Assembly: GCF_000297495.1 (NCBI RefSeq) | Contig: NZ_ALWX01000001.1 | Coordinates: 1 to 64,000, forward strand | Reading direction: 5' to 3' | DNA from: Janibacter hoylei PVAS-1 | GTDB lineage: Bacteria; Actinomycetota; Actinomycetes; Actinomycetales; Dermatophilaceae | DNA: 64,000 nt | Shown here: piece by piece, positions 17,670 to 28,497 of the stretch | How positions within the stretch are numbered: the first letter of the stretch is position 1 | Layout: each line of letters starts with the position of its first letter | Translations under genes and position numbers: made by a program | The notes under the pieces: generated by a model | Database searches by the model: none | Seen by the model: the letters and a program-made list of their open reading frames with translations, nothing else | Told to the model about the DNA's origin: nothing

Positions 17670-18574
17670 CGGCGGGCCACCAGCGGCGGGCGCGCCCCCG
17701 CGACCGTGGCGGGCACCGGCTCGCCGGTCGCCGGGTCGAGGCGGGCATAGCCCTCCCGCCCGGACAGCCGGGCGGCGATGTCGTTGGACAGGGCGTAGGT
17801 GTCGCGGGGTCCGAGCGTGACCTGGGTGCGGTGGTGCCGCAGCGCCGCGGTCTGCCGCTCCACGGCGCTCGCGTCGACGACGGCGTGGGTGACGACCGCG
17901 TCGTCCACGACCGAAGGGGGGAAGTCGCCCGTGGGCAGGGCCCACCCGAGCCCGCGCACCTCGTCGGTCACGGCCAGGACCTCGCGGTCCTCCCGGGCCC
18001 ACGAGCGTGGGGTGAAGGTGCCGAAGAGGGCCGGTCGACCGTCCTCGGGCAGGCCGGCCACGGCACGGCGGGTCACCTCGTGGGTGCGGATGTGGTCGGG
18101 GTGGGCGTAGCCGCCCTGCGCGTCGTAGGTGATGACGAGGTCAGGGTCGACGGCGGTGACGACGGCGGTGACGGCGGCGATCGCCTCGGCGTCGTCGGAG
18201 CGCACCCAGCAGCGCGGGTCCGCCGCGCTCGGCGTGCCCGCCATGCCCGAGTCGCGCCACCGCGACAGGCGGTCGGGGCCCTCGCCGAGCACGGTGCTGC
18301 TGCGCACGCCAGCCGTGGCCATCGCGCCCCGCAGCTCGTCGCGACGGAAGGCCCCGAGGGTGTCCTCGCGATCGGCCGCCAGGTGGGCCAGCTCGGCCGG
18401 GATGACCTCGCCCTGCTCCCCGAGGGTGCAGGTGAGCACGTGGACCTCGTCGCCGGCGGCGACGTGGTGGGCGATGGCCACGCCCGTGGCCAGCAGCTCG
18501 TCGTCGGGGTGGGCGTGGACGAAGAGGAGGCGAGCGGGCCTCCCTTCGACGACCACGGGTGCGGCCGCCGTCAT
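17666..18574 (-). CDS. mshB: N-acetyl-GlcN-inositol deacetylase of mycothiol biosynthesis
   Basis: Zinc deacetylase producing GlcN-Ins, the second step of mycothiol synthesis. The 302-residue LmbE-like protein shows the metal-binding HAHPDDELLATG (about residues 20-31) and a second HPDHIRTHEV (about 157). Asp in the first motif is the usual general base. The size and the conserved R/Y-rich C-terminus (LSGREGYARLDP) support MshB over the paralogous Mca conjugate amidase. Start ATG 18574 overlaps the lpqW stop by 4 nt. Synteny typA-lpqW-mshB matches M. tuberculosis (Rv1165, Rv1166, Rv1170). Confidence 0.92.
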   Translation of the reverse strand: MTAAAPVVVEGRPARLLFVHAHPDDELLATGVAIAHHVAAGDEVHVLTCTLGEQGEVIPAELAHLAADREDTLGAFRRDELRGAMATAGVRSSTVLGEGPDRLSRWRDSGMAGTPSAADPRCWVRSDDAEAIAAVTAVVTAVDPDLVITYDAQGGYAHPDHIRTHEVTRRAVAGLPEDGRPALFGTFTPRSWAREDREVLAVTDEVRGLGWALPTGDFPPSVVDDAVVTHAVVDASAVERQTAALRHHRTQVTLGPRDTYALSNDIAARLSGREGYARLDPATGEPVPATVAGARPPLVARR

Positions 18575-20319
18575 CGCGAGACCCCGATGACGCCCATCTC
18601 GGGCACCCCGCCGTAGACGGGGTTGCCGACGAGCGAGCTCACCTCGGAGCCGGCCACGTACGTCAGGCGACTCTGACGAAGGGGGACGTACACCGCGTCC
18701 TCGAGCAGGCCGGTGTCGATGGCGGCCCACCGCTTGGCGCGGGACTCGCGGTCGCGCACGCGGGCCGCGCTGTCCATCGCCTCGTTGACGTCGTCGTCGG
18801 CAAACATGCCGTAGTCACGGCCGACCGAGTCGCCGCTGAGGTTGACGCGGTCATCGAAGAGGGCGGGCAGGACCGTCACGGCCGCCGGGTAGTCGGGGCC
18901 CCAGTTGGCCCACACGACGTCGTACTTCGCGGCGACCGAGCGCTGCTCGACCCGGGTGAAGTAGTCGTCGCCGAGGGCGGTGAGGGTGACCTCGAAGCCG
19001 GCCTCCTCCCAGCCCTTCTCGAGGCCCTGCATCGCCGCGTCCATCGTGCCCCCGCCGCGGTAGGCCACGGTGATCTTCACCGGCTCGTCGACCTTCGCCG
19101 CCTCGAGCTGGCGGCGTGCCTTGGCCGTGTCGCCGGACGGCCCGTGGTCGCTGACACTCGGGTGCGCCGACGGCAGACCGGCACCGAGCAGCGACCACGT
19201 CGGCGTGCCCGCGCCGGCGCCGCGGGCCTCGTTGTAGGCCTGCCGGTCGGTGGCGGTGGCGAGGGCGCGGCGCACCGCCGTGCTCTTCATCGGCGCACTG
19301 CGCGTGTTGACGGCGAGGTAGTCGACGAGCTGCCCGTCGACCTCGACGCTCTGGGCCGTGTCGCCGGCCTCGTCCAGCACCGGACCGAGCACGGTGGGCA
19401 TCGGGTCGAGGGTCAGCGTGCGGGCGCCGTCCTCCCCCGAGACGATCGTCTCGAGGGCGTCCTTGGGCTCGACGCCCTCGCGGTGCAGGATGCTCCTGGG
19501 CCCGGCCGAGCGCAGGGGGTCGGAGTCCTCGTCCCACTCCGCATTGCGCACCCAGGTGCCGCCCTTGCTCGGGGTCCACGCGTCGGAGAGCTTGTAGGGG
19601 CCCGACGAGAAGGCCTCGTACGCGGCGTCGTCACCCTCGCGCGACTGCTTGTACGGCGCGAACTCGGGCAGCGAGACGACCTCGTCGAAGTTGCCGACCG
19701 GCTGGTCGAGGTGGAAGACGACGGTCTCCTTGTCGGTGCACTCCACGGCGTCCTCGAGGAGGGCCCGGGAGGCCTTGGAGGTCCCTCCCTTCGCCAGCGG
19801 GCCGGGGTAGGCGGAGGTGCCGTCCTTCTTCTTCGGGATGTCGAGGTAGGTGAGGGCGTACCCGCTCGACGGGACCCGCGGGTCGAAGGATCGGGCCACG
19901 CCGTAGCGCACGTCCGCGCAGGTGATGGCCGATCCGTCCTGCCAGCGGATGCCCTCACGCAGCGTGAAGGTCCACGTGCGGCCCCCGTCGCTCGCGACGC
20001 CGGGGGTCGTGGCCAGGTCGCCCCGCAGCTTGCGCTGCGCCGCGAGGTTGACCTCGGGCTGGTATGCGGTGAGGGTGCGCATCCACGTGCGCGACGCGAA
20101 GCCGGCGACCTGGCGCTGGGTGATCCGCTGCGGGTCCCAGGCCTGGACGGGGCCCGTCGAGAGCACCGTCAGCCGGCTCTCCGGGCCGCTGACCCGACCC
20201 GAGCCGGACGACCCGGAGCCGGACGCGCCGCCCTCGGAGTCGTCGGTGCAGGCCGACGCACCCGCCACCAGGGCGAGTGCGCCGACACCGCAGATGAGAC
20301 CTCGACTGATGCGCCGCAT
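18571..20319 (-). CDS. lpqW: LpqW-like lipoprotein of the oligopeptide-binding family
   Basis: A 582-residue secreted lipoprotein: signal peptide MRRISRGLICGVGALALVAG with the lipidated Cys in GASAC (about residue 24), a Gly/Ser-rich linker, then an SBP_bac_5 (cluster C) fold. Recognisable segments are VQAWDPQRITQRQVAGFASR, TWTFTLREGIRWQDGS and TDRQAYNEARGAG. No permease or ATPase genes adjoin it. In mycobacteria LpqW instead tunes mannosylated lipid (PIM/LAM) synthesis; by synteny and fold I assign the same family, function inferred. ATG 20319 is preceded by GAGAGGGGAG, so it has a ribosome site. It follows typA by 13 nt and overlaps mshB by 4 nt. Confidence 0.82.
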   Translation of the reverse strand: MRRISRGLICGVGALALVAGASACTDDSEGGASGSGSSGSGRVSGPESRLTVLSTGPVQAWDPQRITQRQVAGFASRTWMRTLTAYQPEVNLAAQRKLRGDLATTPGVASDGGRTWTFTLREGIRWQDGSAITCADVRYGVARSFDPRVPSSGYALTYLDIPKKKDGTSAYPGPLAKGGTSKASRALLEDAVECTDKETVVFHLDQPVGNFDEVVSLPEFAPYKQSREGDDAAYEAFSSGPYKLSDAWTPSKGGTWVRNAEWDEDSDPLRSAGPRSILHREGVEPKDALETIVSGEDGARTLTLDPMPTVLGPVLDEAGDTAQSVEVDGQLVDYLAVNTRSAPMKSTAVRRALATATDRQAYNEARGAGAGTPTWSLLGAGLPSAHPSVSDHGPSGDTAKARRQLEAAKVDEPVKITVAYRGGGTMDAAMQGLEKGWEEAGFEVTLTALGDDYFTRVEQRSVAAKYDVVWANWGPDYPAAVTVLPALFDDRVNLSGDSVGRDYGMFADDDVNEAMDSAARVRDRESRAKRWAAIDTGLLEDAVYVPLRQSRLTYVAGSEVSSLVGNPVYGGVPEMGVIGVSR

Positions 20320-20332
20320 CGGCGCTCCCCTC

Positions 20333-22228
<1,896 letters not shown>

Positions 22229-22466
22229 GGTCGCGATCATCTCAGCCCGCGGGGCCAAGCCCCAAATGCTGCGGGAGCCGCGTCGGCCCGGAGGACCTGC
22301 GGCCACACCGGTCTCACTCCGATAAAGGTCCTCGTCCAAGCGGCCCCTGACCGCACGTTGCGACTAGATTGCCCGCCAACCCCTGTGTGCGGTGGATCAC
22401 CATCGCGCCGGTGGGCGACCCACCCCGGCAGCCTCGCCGGGGCCGGCCCGACCAAGCGAGGAACAC

Positions 22467-24122
22467 ATGTCGATGAGGAAAGCAGCCCCGCTGGCCGCTC
22501 TCGCCGCGACCGCACTGACCCTGAGTGCCTGCGCGCAGAGCGACCGGGACGACTCGGGCTCCGGGGGTGACACCGGGGGGACCTTCACCTTCGGCGCCGC
22601 GGGCGCTCCCGAGGTCTTCGACCCCTTCTACGCCACCGACGGCGAGACCTTCCGCATCACCCGCCAGATCTTCGAGGGCCTCGTCGAGGTCAAGCCCGGC
22701 AGCGCCGAGCTCGGCCCCGGCCTGGCCGAGTCCTGGGAGCCCTCCGAGGACGGCAAGACCTGGACCTTCACCCTCCGCGAGGGCGTGAAGTTCTCCGACG
22801 GCGAGGCCCTCGACGCCGACGCCGTCTGCGCCAACTTCGAGCGGATGGCCGACCAGAACGAAGCGGCCCAGTCCGGCCCGGCCGAGTACTGGAGCACCGC
22901 GATGGGCGGCTTCGGAGACGACGCCCTCTACGACGGCTGCGAGGCCTCCGACGCCAAGACGGTGGTCCTGAAGGTCAAGTCGGCGACCTCGAAGTTCCCC
23001 GCGATGCTCTCCCTCTCCTCCTTCGCCATCCAGTCGCCGAAGGCGCTCGAGGAGGGCAAGGCCAACGACGTCAAGACCCAGGGTGAGGGCTTCGTCTACC
23101 CGGAGAACTCGGAGAAGCCCGTCGGCACCGGCCCGTACGTCTTCGACAACTACGACAAGGCCAACAAGACGGTCACGATCAAGCGCAACGACGACTACTG
23201 GGGTGAGAAGGCGAAGAACGCCCAGATCACCTTCAAGATCATCCCCGACGAGTCGACCCGCCGGCAGGAGCTCGAGGCCAACAGCATCGACGGCTACGAC
23301 CTGCCCAACCCGGTGGACTGGAAGGGGCTGGAGGACTCGGGCAACAAGGTCGAGATCCGCGACCCCTTCAACATCTTCTACATCGGGCTCAACCCCGAGG
23401 CCAACCCCAAGCTCAAGGACGTCAAGGTCCGTCAGGCGATCAACTACGCCATCGACCGTGAGGGCCTGGTCAAGTCGCAGCTGCCCGAGGGCGCGACCGC
23501 CGCGTCGCAGTTCATGCCCGAGACGGTCAGCGGCTACAACAAGGACCTCAAGCCCTACGCGCACGACGTCGCCAAGGCCAAGAGCCTGCTCAAGGAGGCC
23601 GGCGCGGAGGGCATGACCCTCCAGTTCGCCTACCCGAGCGAGGTCTCCCGCCCCTACATGCCCAACCCGCAGAAGCTCCACGAGGCGATCAAGAACGACC
23701 TCGAGGAGGCCGGCATCAAGGTCGAGGTCACGACGAAGCCGTGGAACGGTGGCTACCTCGACAACGTCGACGCCGGCAAGTACGACGCCTGGCTGCTCGG
23801 CTGGACCGGTGACTACGACTCCGCCGACAACTTCATCGGCACCTTCTTCGGCAACGCGAAGCAGAACGACTTCCACTCCGTCGCCGGCGGCTACGGCAAC
23901 GAGCTCGCCAAGGAGCTCAAGGAGGCCGACGCCACGGTCGACGAGGAGGAGCGCGCCACGAAGTACGAGGAGATCAACAAGAAGATCGCCGAGGAGTACG
24001 TGCCCGGCGTGCCGGTGTCGCACTCCCCGCCGGCCCTCGTGGTCAGTGAGGACGTCGACGGACTCGTCACCTCCCCGCTGACGGCGGAGAAGTTCTCCAC
24101 CGTCTCCGTGGGCGGCAAGTGA
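22467..24122 (+). CDS. Oligopeptide/dipeptide ABC transporter substrate-binding lipoprotein
   Basis: Captures peptides or similar ligands outside the membrane for the importer encoded next. The 551-residue protein has a lipoprotein signal ending ALTLSAC with the lipidated Cys at residue 22. A Gly/Ser linker and the SBP_bac_5 fold follow: AESWEPSEDGKTWTFTLREG, KVRQAINYAIDREGLVKSQL, DAWLLGWTGDYDSADNF. The start ATG 22467 has GAGGAA 4-5 nt upstream; an ATG two codons later is the alternative. It is separated from dppB by a strong hairpin, expected to make the binding protein more abundant than the membrane subunits. Ligand not predictable. Confidence 0.92.
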   Translation: MSMRKAAPLAALAATALTLSACAQSDRDDSGSGGDTGGTFTFGAAGAPEVFDPFYATDGETFRITRQIFEGLVEVKPGSAELGPGLAESWEPSEDGKTWTFTLREGVKFSDGEALDADAVCANFERMADQNEAAQSGPAEYWSTAMGGFGDDALYDGCEASDAKTVVLKVKSATSKFPAMLSLSSFAIQSPKALEEGKANDVKTQGEGFVYPENSEKPVGTGPYVFDNYDKANKTVTIKRNDDYWGEKAKNAQITFKIIPDESTRRQELEANSIDGYDLPNPVDWKGLEDSGNKVEIRDPFNIFYIGLNPEANPKLKDVKVRQAINYAIDREGLVKSQLPEGATAASQFMPETVSGYNKDLKPYAHDVAKAKSLLKEAGAEGMTLQFAYPSEVSRPYMPNPQKLHEAIKNDLEEAGIKVEVTTKPWNGGYLDNVDAGKYDAWLLGWTGDYDSADNFIGTFFGNAKQNDFHSVAGGYGNELAKELKEADATVDEEERATKYEEINKKIAEEYVPGVPVSHSPPALVVSEDVDGLVTSPLTAEKFSTVSVGGK

Positions 24123-24148
24123 GTCCCGCCCGCAGGTGACCTCGTGAC

Positions 24149-24182
24149 GGGGCCGCCTCGACCACTCGGTCGGGGCGGCCCC
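24149..24182 (+). terminator. Hairpin between the substrate-binding protein and permease genes (probable attenuator)
   Basis: 15-bp stem (24149-24163 with 24168-24182, one G-U type mismatch) and a 4-nt loop, 27 nt after the binding-protein stop. It is in the middle of an otherwise co-directional operon, so partial termination is the likely role. Confidence 0.7.
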
Positions 24183-24211
24183 GGTCCGCGATCCACGTCA
24201 GGAGCGCATAC

Positions 24212-25216
24212 GTGCTGAAGTTCATCATCCGCCGACTGCTGCAGCTGGTCGTCGTCCTCTTCATCCTCTCCGTCCTGCTCTTCGCCTGGCTGCGCGCGCT
24301 GCCCGGCGGTGTCGTGTCGGCGATGCTCGGCGAGCGGGCCACCCCCGAGTCGCGGGCGGCCCTCACCGAGGCCTTCGGCCTCGACCAGCCCCTGTGGGTG
24401 CAGTACGGCAAGTTCCTCTCCCGCGCCGTCCAGGGGGACTTCGGCGTCTCGACCGCCGTGCAGCCGGGCACGCAGTCCACCGAGATCCTCATGACGCGCC
24501 TGCCGGCGACCATCGAGCTGAGCATCGTCGCCCTGACGATCGCCCTCGTGCTGGCCATCCCGCTCGGCTACCTCGCCGCCCGCAAGCGCGCGAGCCTGCT
24601 CGACAACCTCTCCATCGTCGGCTCGCTCATCGGCGTTGCGGTCCCCGTCTTCTTCCTCGCCTTCCTGCTCAAGTACGTCTTCGCGATCGAGCTCGGCTGG
24701 CTGCCGGTCTCGGGTCGGCAGGAGGTCGACGCCACGCGGGTCACCGGCTTCTTCGTCCTCGACGGGCTGCTGACCCGCGAGTGGGACGCCTCCTGGGATG
24801 CACTCAAGCACCTGATCCTTCCCGGCATTGCCCTGGCCTCGATCCCCTTCGCCATGATCTTCCGCATCACCCGCGCCTCGGTGCTCGAGGTCCTCGACGA
24901 GGACTTCGTCCGCACGGCCCAGGCCAAGGGCCTGAGCCACCGCGTCGTCCGGGGCCGGCACGTCATGCGCAATGCCCTGCTGCCCGTCATCACCGCGGTG
25001 GGCCTGCAGGTCGGCGCGCTCCTGGCCGGCGCCGTGCTCACCGAGACCGTCTTCAACTTCGGTGGCATCGGGGAGGCCCTGAAGATCGCCTTCTCCGAGC
25101 GGGACTACCCGGTCCTGCAGCTGCTCGTCTTCGTGGCCGCCCTGACCTACGTGCTGGTCAACCTCCTCGTGGACATCCTCTACGCCGTCGTCGACCCCCG
25201 AGTGAGGACCCGATGA
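24212..25216 (+). CDS. dppB: Dipeptide/oligopeptide ABC transporter permease, DppB type
   Basis: Six-helix inner-membrane permease of 334 residues. The N-terminal helix starts MLKFIIRRLLQLVVVLFILS. The characteristic periplasmic loop carries ERATPESRAALTEAFGLDQP. The ATPase-contacting EAA motif is DEDFVRTAQAKGLSHRVV (about residues 228-245), and TETVFNFGGIGEALK precedes the last helices. Start GTG 24212, with CAGGAG 8-10 nt upstream. Its TGA overlaps the dppC ATG by 4 nt. Forms a heterodimeric channel with DppC. Confidence 0.94.
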   Translation: MLKFIIRRLLQLVVVLFILSVLLFAWLRALPGGVVSAMLGERATPESRAALTEAFGLDQPLWVQYGKFLSRAVQGDFGVSTAVQPGTQSTEILMTRLPATIELSIVALTIALVLAIPLGYLAARKRASLLDNLSIVGSLIGVAVPVFFLAFLLKYVFAIELGWLPVSGRQEVDATRVTGFFVLDGLLTREWDASWDALKHLILPGIALASIPFAMIFRITRASVLEVLDEDFVRTAQAKGLSHRVVRGRHVMRNALLPVITAVGLQVGALLAGAVLTETVFNFGGIGEALKIAFSERDYPVLQLLVFVAALTYVLVNLLVDILYAVVDPRVRTR

Positions 25217-26221
25217 GCCCCTCCGACCCCGACAAGACCCCCCCGCCGCGGGCTGGGCGCGCGCCGCAAGGAGCGCATCGACGAGCTCGCGGCCACGAGC
25301 GGCACCGCGACGGCGACCGTCGACGAGGCCGGCACCATCGAGGACACCGGTGGCGTCGGGCTCGTGGCCTCCGCGTGGGCCCGTCTGCGCCGCAACCCGA
25401 TCTTCCTCATCGGCCTCGGCATCACGACGCTCTTCGTGCTGCTCGCGATCCTCGCCCCCGTGCTGGCGCCCCACGACCCGGCCTCGTGGATCCTCAAGGA
25501 CCAGATCTCCCAGCAGACCAACCCGATCCCCGACCCGCAGCCCGGTCACCCCCTCGGCGGCGACGACAAGGGGCGCGACCTGCTCTCACGCCTGCTCGTG
25601 GGCAGCCAGCAGACCCTCTTCGTCGGCGTCTGCGCCACCCTCATCGGCCTCGCCGGTGGCCTGGTGCTCGGCACCATCGCCGGCGCCTTCGGCGGATGGG
25701 TCGACTCGGTGATCATGCGCCTCGTCGACGTCATGCTCTCCATCCCCTCGCTGCTGCTCGCCGTCTCGATCTCGGCGCTCGCGACCAACCCCAGCCAGTG
25801 GACGGTCATCATCGCCGTCGCGATCGTGCAGATCCCGATCTTCGCCCGACTCCTGCGCGGCTCGATGCTCGCCCAGCGAAGCAAGGACCACGTCCTCGCC
25901 GCGCGCGCCCTCGGCGTCAAGCGGTCGGCCATCGTGCTGCGGCACATGCTGCCCAACTCGCTCGGCCCGGTCATCGTGCAGGCCACACTGGTGCTCGCGA
26001 CGTCGATCATCGACGCGGCCGCGCTGTCCTTCCTCGGCCTCGGCAACCCGGACGACAGCTCGCCCGAGTGGGGCCAGATGCTCGGCCAGGCGCAGCGCTA
26101 CATCTACGACGACCCCCACCTGGCCTTCTACCCGGCGGCGTGCATCATCGTCGTCGCGCTCGGCTTCACCCTCATGGGTGAGTCGCTGCGAGAGGCCCTC
26201 GACCCCAAGAGCCGCAGGTGA
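25213..26221 (+). CDS. dppC: Dipeptide/oligopeptide ABC transporter permease, DppC type (bridged across a C7 frameshift)
   Basis: Second permease subunit, about 335 residues after removing one base from C7 at 25238-25244. Then MSPSDPDKTPRRG joins LGARRKERIDELAATSG. Without the correction the clear frame begins only at 25364. The N-terminal extension (about 60 residues) precedes the first helix (NPIFLIGLGITTLFVLLAIL). The extracellular GHPLGGDDKGRDLLSRLLVG loop is typical of DppC/OppC. The EAA motif is SKDHVLAARALGVKRSAI, and ALSFLGLGNPDDSSPEWG is the family C-terminal signature. ATG overlaps the dppB stop. Confidence 0.9.
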
Positions 26222-27270
26222 CCCGCATGACCACGTCCCCCACCTCCCGCCGGCCCGAGCCGCTGCTGTCCGTACGCGACCTGTCGGTGACCTTCGGGAT
26301 CAAGCACGGCACCCCCTTCCGCGCCGTCGACGGTCTGAGCTTCGACGTGCGGCCCGGCCAGACCGTCGGCCTCGTCGGCGAGTCCGGCTGCGGCAAGTCG
26401 GTGACCTCGCTGGCGATCATGGGGCTGCTCCCGGCCCGCGGCAACCAGGTGTCCGGCACCGTCACCTACGGCGGCGAGGACCTGCTCTCGCTCTCCGACA
26501 AGGAGATGCGCGGCAAGCGGGGCAAGGACATCAGCATGATCTTCCAGGACCCCCTGTCCTCCCTCAACCCGGTCGTGCCCATCGGGCGGCAGGTCACCGA
26601 GGTCCTCGAGCGGCACAAGGGCATGTCCAAGAAGGAGGCGATGCCCCACGCCCGGGAGATGCTGCGCAAGGTCGGCATCCCCGACCCCGACCGCCGCCTC
26701 AAGGACTACCCGCACCAGCTCTCCGGCGGCATGCGCCAGCGCGCGCTCATCGCCATGGCCCTGGCCTGCGAGCCGCGTCTGCTCATCGCCGACGAGCCGA
26801 CGACCGCCCTCGACGTGACGATCCAGGCGCAGATCCTCGCGCTGCTGCGCGAGCTCGTCGAGGAAACCGGGACGGCGCTCATCATGATCACCCACGACCT
26901 CGGCGTCGTCGCCGGGCTGTGCGACGAGATCAACGTCCTCTACGGCGGGCGCCTCGTCGAGCGCGCCGACCGTCACGACCTCTTCGCCGAGCCGCGCCAC
27001 CCCTACACCTCGGGCTTGCTCGCGAGCGTCCCCAGCCTCGACGGCGAGCGGGGCGGCCGGCTCAACCCCGTGCCCGGCTCCGTCTCCGACAACCTGCCGT
27101 GGACGAGCGCGTGCGCCTTCGCGCCCAGGTGCGCCAACGCGACCTCCGAGTGCCGCGAGTCCACCCCTGACCTGTCCGTGGCGGGAGGTGGCCGCGCGCT
27201 GCGGTGCTTCCACCCGACGTCCGGCACGCCGTCACCCGCCGAGGACGCCACGACCCAGGAGGCCCGATGA
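26218..27270 (+). CDS. dppD: Peptide ABC transporter ATPase, DppD type
   Basis: ATP-hydrolysing subunit of 350 residues. Walker A GESGCGKS (54-61), Q-loop [10 protein letters not shown], signature [15 protein letters not shown], Walker [13 protein letters not shown], switch His in ITHDLGVV. The C-terminal oligopeptide-transporter domain contains four cysteines ([14 protein letters not shown] then RCFHP), a pattern shared by all four ATPases in this window and reported to hold an Fe-S cluster in some Dpp/Opp ATPases. The start is taken at GTG 26218, overlapping the dppC stop by 4 nt; ATG 26227 is the alternative. It ends with a 4-nt overlap with dppF. Confidence 0.93.
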   Translation: MTRMTTSPTSRRPEPLLSVRDLSVTFGIKHGTPFRAVDGLSFDVRPGQTVGLVGESGCGKSVTSLAIMGLLPARGNQVSGTVTYGGEDLLSLSDKEMRGKRGKDISMIFQDPLSSLNPVVPIGRQVTEVLERHKGMSKKEAMPHAREMLRKVGIPDPDRRLKDYPHQLSGGMRQRALIAMALACEPRLLIADEPTTALDVTIQAQILALLRELVEETGTALIMITHDLGVVAGLCDEINVLYGGRLVERADRHDLFAEPRHPYTSGLLASVPSLDGERGGRLNPVPGSVSDNLPWTSACAFAPRCANATSECRESTPDLSVAGGGRALRCFHPTSGTPSPAEDATTQEAR

Positions 27271-28421
27271 CCACCGACACCACCCCTGCCGAGGCGCCGC
27301 TCACCACCGACGACGTGCTCGTCGACGTCCGGGGCATCAAGGTCCACTTCCCCATCACCAAGGGGATCATCTTCGACAAGGTCGTCGGCCACGTCCACGC
27401 GGTCGACGGCGTCGACCTGCAGATCCGCCGCGGCGAGACCTACGGCCTCGTCGGGGAGTCAGGCTGCGGCAAGTCGACGCTCGGCCGGGCGATCCTCCAC
27501 CTCGAGCCGCCGACCGACGGCACGGTGACCTTCGACGGCGAGCCGATCTCCACGCTCTCGGGCGAGGCGCTGCGTCGTCGGCGCAAGGACCTGCAGATGG
27601 TCTTCCAGGACCCGATGGGCAGCCTCGACCCGAGGCAGAGCGTCGAGGCGCTGCTCGTCGAGGGCATGCGCGCCCACGGCATCGTCAAGGACGCCAAGGA
27701 GGCCCAGCCCCGGCTGCGCCAGCTGCTCAGCGACGTCGGTCTGCCGCCCGCGGCCCTGAAGAAGTACCCCCACGAGTTCTCCGGCGGCCAGCGCCAGCGC
27801 ATCGGCATCGCCCGGGCGCTCAGCGTCAACCCCGAGCTGATCGTCGCCGACGAGCCGGTCTCCGCGCTCGACGTCTCCGTGCAGGCCCAGGTCATCAACC
27901 TCATGTCCGACCTGCAGGAGGAGTACGAGCTGACCTACCTGGTCATCGCCCACGACCTGTCGGTCGTGCGGCACATCTCCGACCGGGTCGGCGTCATGTA
28001 CCTCGGCGGCATCGTCGAGGAGGCCCCGGCCGACGACCTCTACGCCACTCCCCTGCACCCCTACACGCGTGCGCTGCTGTCCGCGGTCCCGGTCCCCGAC
28101 CCCGTCGTCGAGGACTCGCGCGAGCAGATCCTGCTCAGCGGGGACCTGCCCTCGCCCGCCAACCCGCCGAGCGGGTGCCGATTCCACACCCGCTGCCCGT
28201 GGCGTCAGGAGACGCGCTGCGACACCGAGCGACCGGAGCTGCGGGTCGTGCAGATCGGCGGCGCCGGTGACGGGCACAAGGTCGCCTGCCACTGGGCCGA
28301 GCAGATCGAGTTGGGCGAGCTCCAGCCGCACGCCGTCACGGCACAGATCGACGAGACCGGGGCCGAGCTCGCCGCGGACGCCGAGGCCGAGCGTCTGACG
28401 GGGGACCTCCCCTTCGCCTGA
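27267..28421 (+). CDS. dppF: Peptide ABC transporter ATPase, DppF type
   Basis: Second ATPase, 384 residues, heterodimer partner of DppD. Walker [16 protein letters not shown], signature FSGGQRQRIGIARALS, Walker B LIVADEPVSALDVSVQAQ, switch His IAHDLSVVRHISD. The C-terminal Cys motif CRFHTRCPWRQETRC plus ACHW is present. It has an N-terminal 25-residue extension and a longer C-terminal tail than usual. ATG 27267 has GGAGG 5 nt upstream and overlaps the dppD stop. The operon ends 22 nt later at a bidirectional terminator, beyond which oppF of a second importer lies in the opposite direction. Confidence 0.94.
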   Translation: MTTDTTPAEAPLTTDDVLVDVRGIKVHFPITKGIIFDKVVGHVHAVDGVDLQIRRGETYGLVGESGCGKSTLGRAILHLEPPTDGTVTFDGEPISTLSGEALRRRRKDLQMVFQDPMGSLDPRQSVEALLVEGMRAHGIVKDAKEAQPRLRQLLSDVGLPPAALKKYPHEFSGGQRQRIGIARALSVNPELIVADEPVSALDVSVQAQVINLMSDLQEEYELTYLVIAHDLSVVRHISDRVGVMYLGGIVEEAPADDLYATPLHPYTRALLSAVPVPDPVVEDSREQILLSGDLPSPANPPSGCRFHTRCPWRQETRCDTERPELRVVQIGGAGDGHKVACHWAEQIELGELQPHAVTAQIDETGAELAADAEAERLTGDLPFA

Positions 28422-28442
28422 CGTCCGTCGCAGCCCGCGCAT

Positions 28443-28488
28443 GACGAAGGGGGGGGCGCCCACCAGCTGGTGGGCACCCCCCTTCGTC
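28443..28488. terminator. Bidirectional terminator between the two convergent peptide-importer operons
   Basis: Long inverted repeat whose outer arms are GACGAAGGGG.../...CCCCTTCGTC and whose inner arms are CGCCCACC/TGGTGGGC around a 3-nt loop. The G run is 8 and the opposing C run 6, so a small bulge is present or the G run is miscounted. Confidence 0.8.
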
Positions 28489-28497
28489 GTACGTCGG

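Noticed and set aside
22467-28421. Siderophore or nickel importer
   Set aside because: Binding protein and ATPases have oligopeptide-family C-terminal Cys motifs and no metal-binding or siderophore genes are adjacent; substrate left open.
28443-28488. Insertion-sequence terminal inverted repeats
   Set aside because: Single hairpin with a 3-nt loop between converging operons, no transposase; a terminator explains it.
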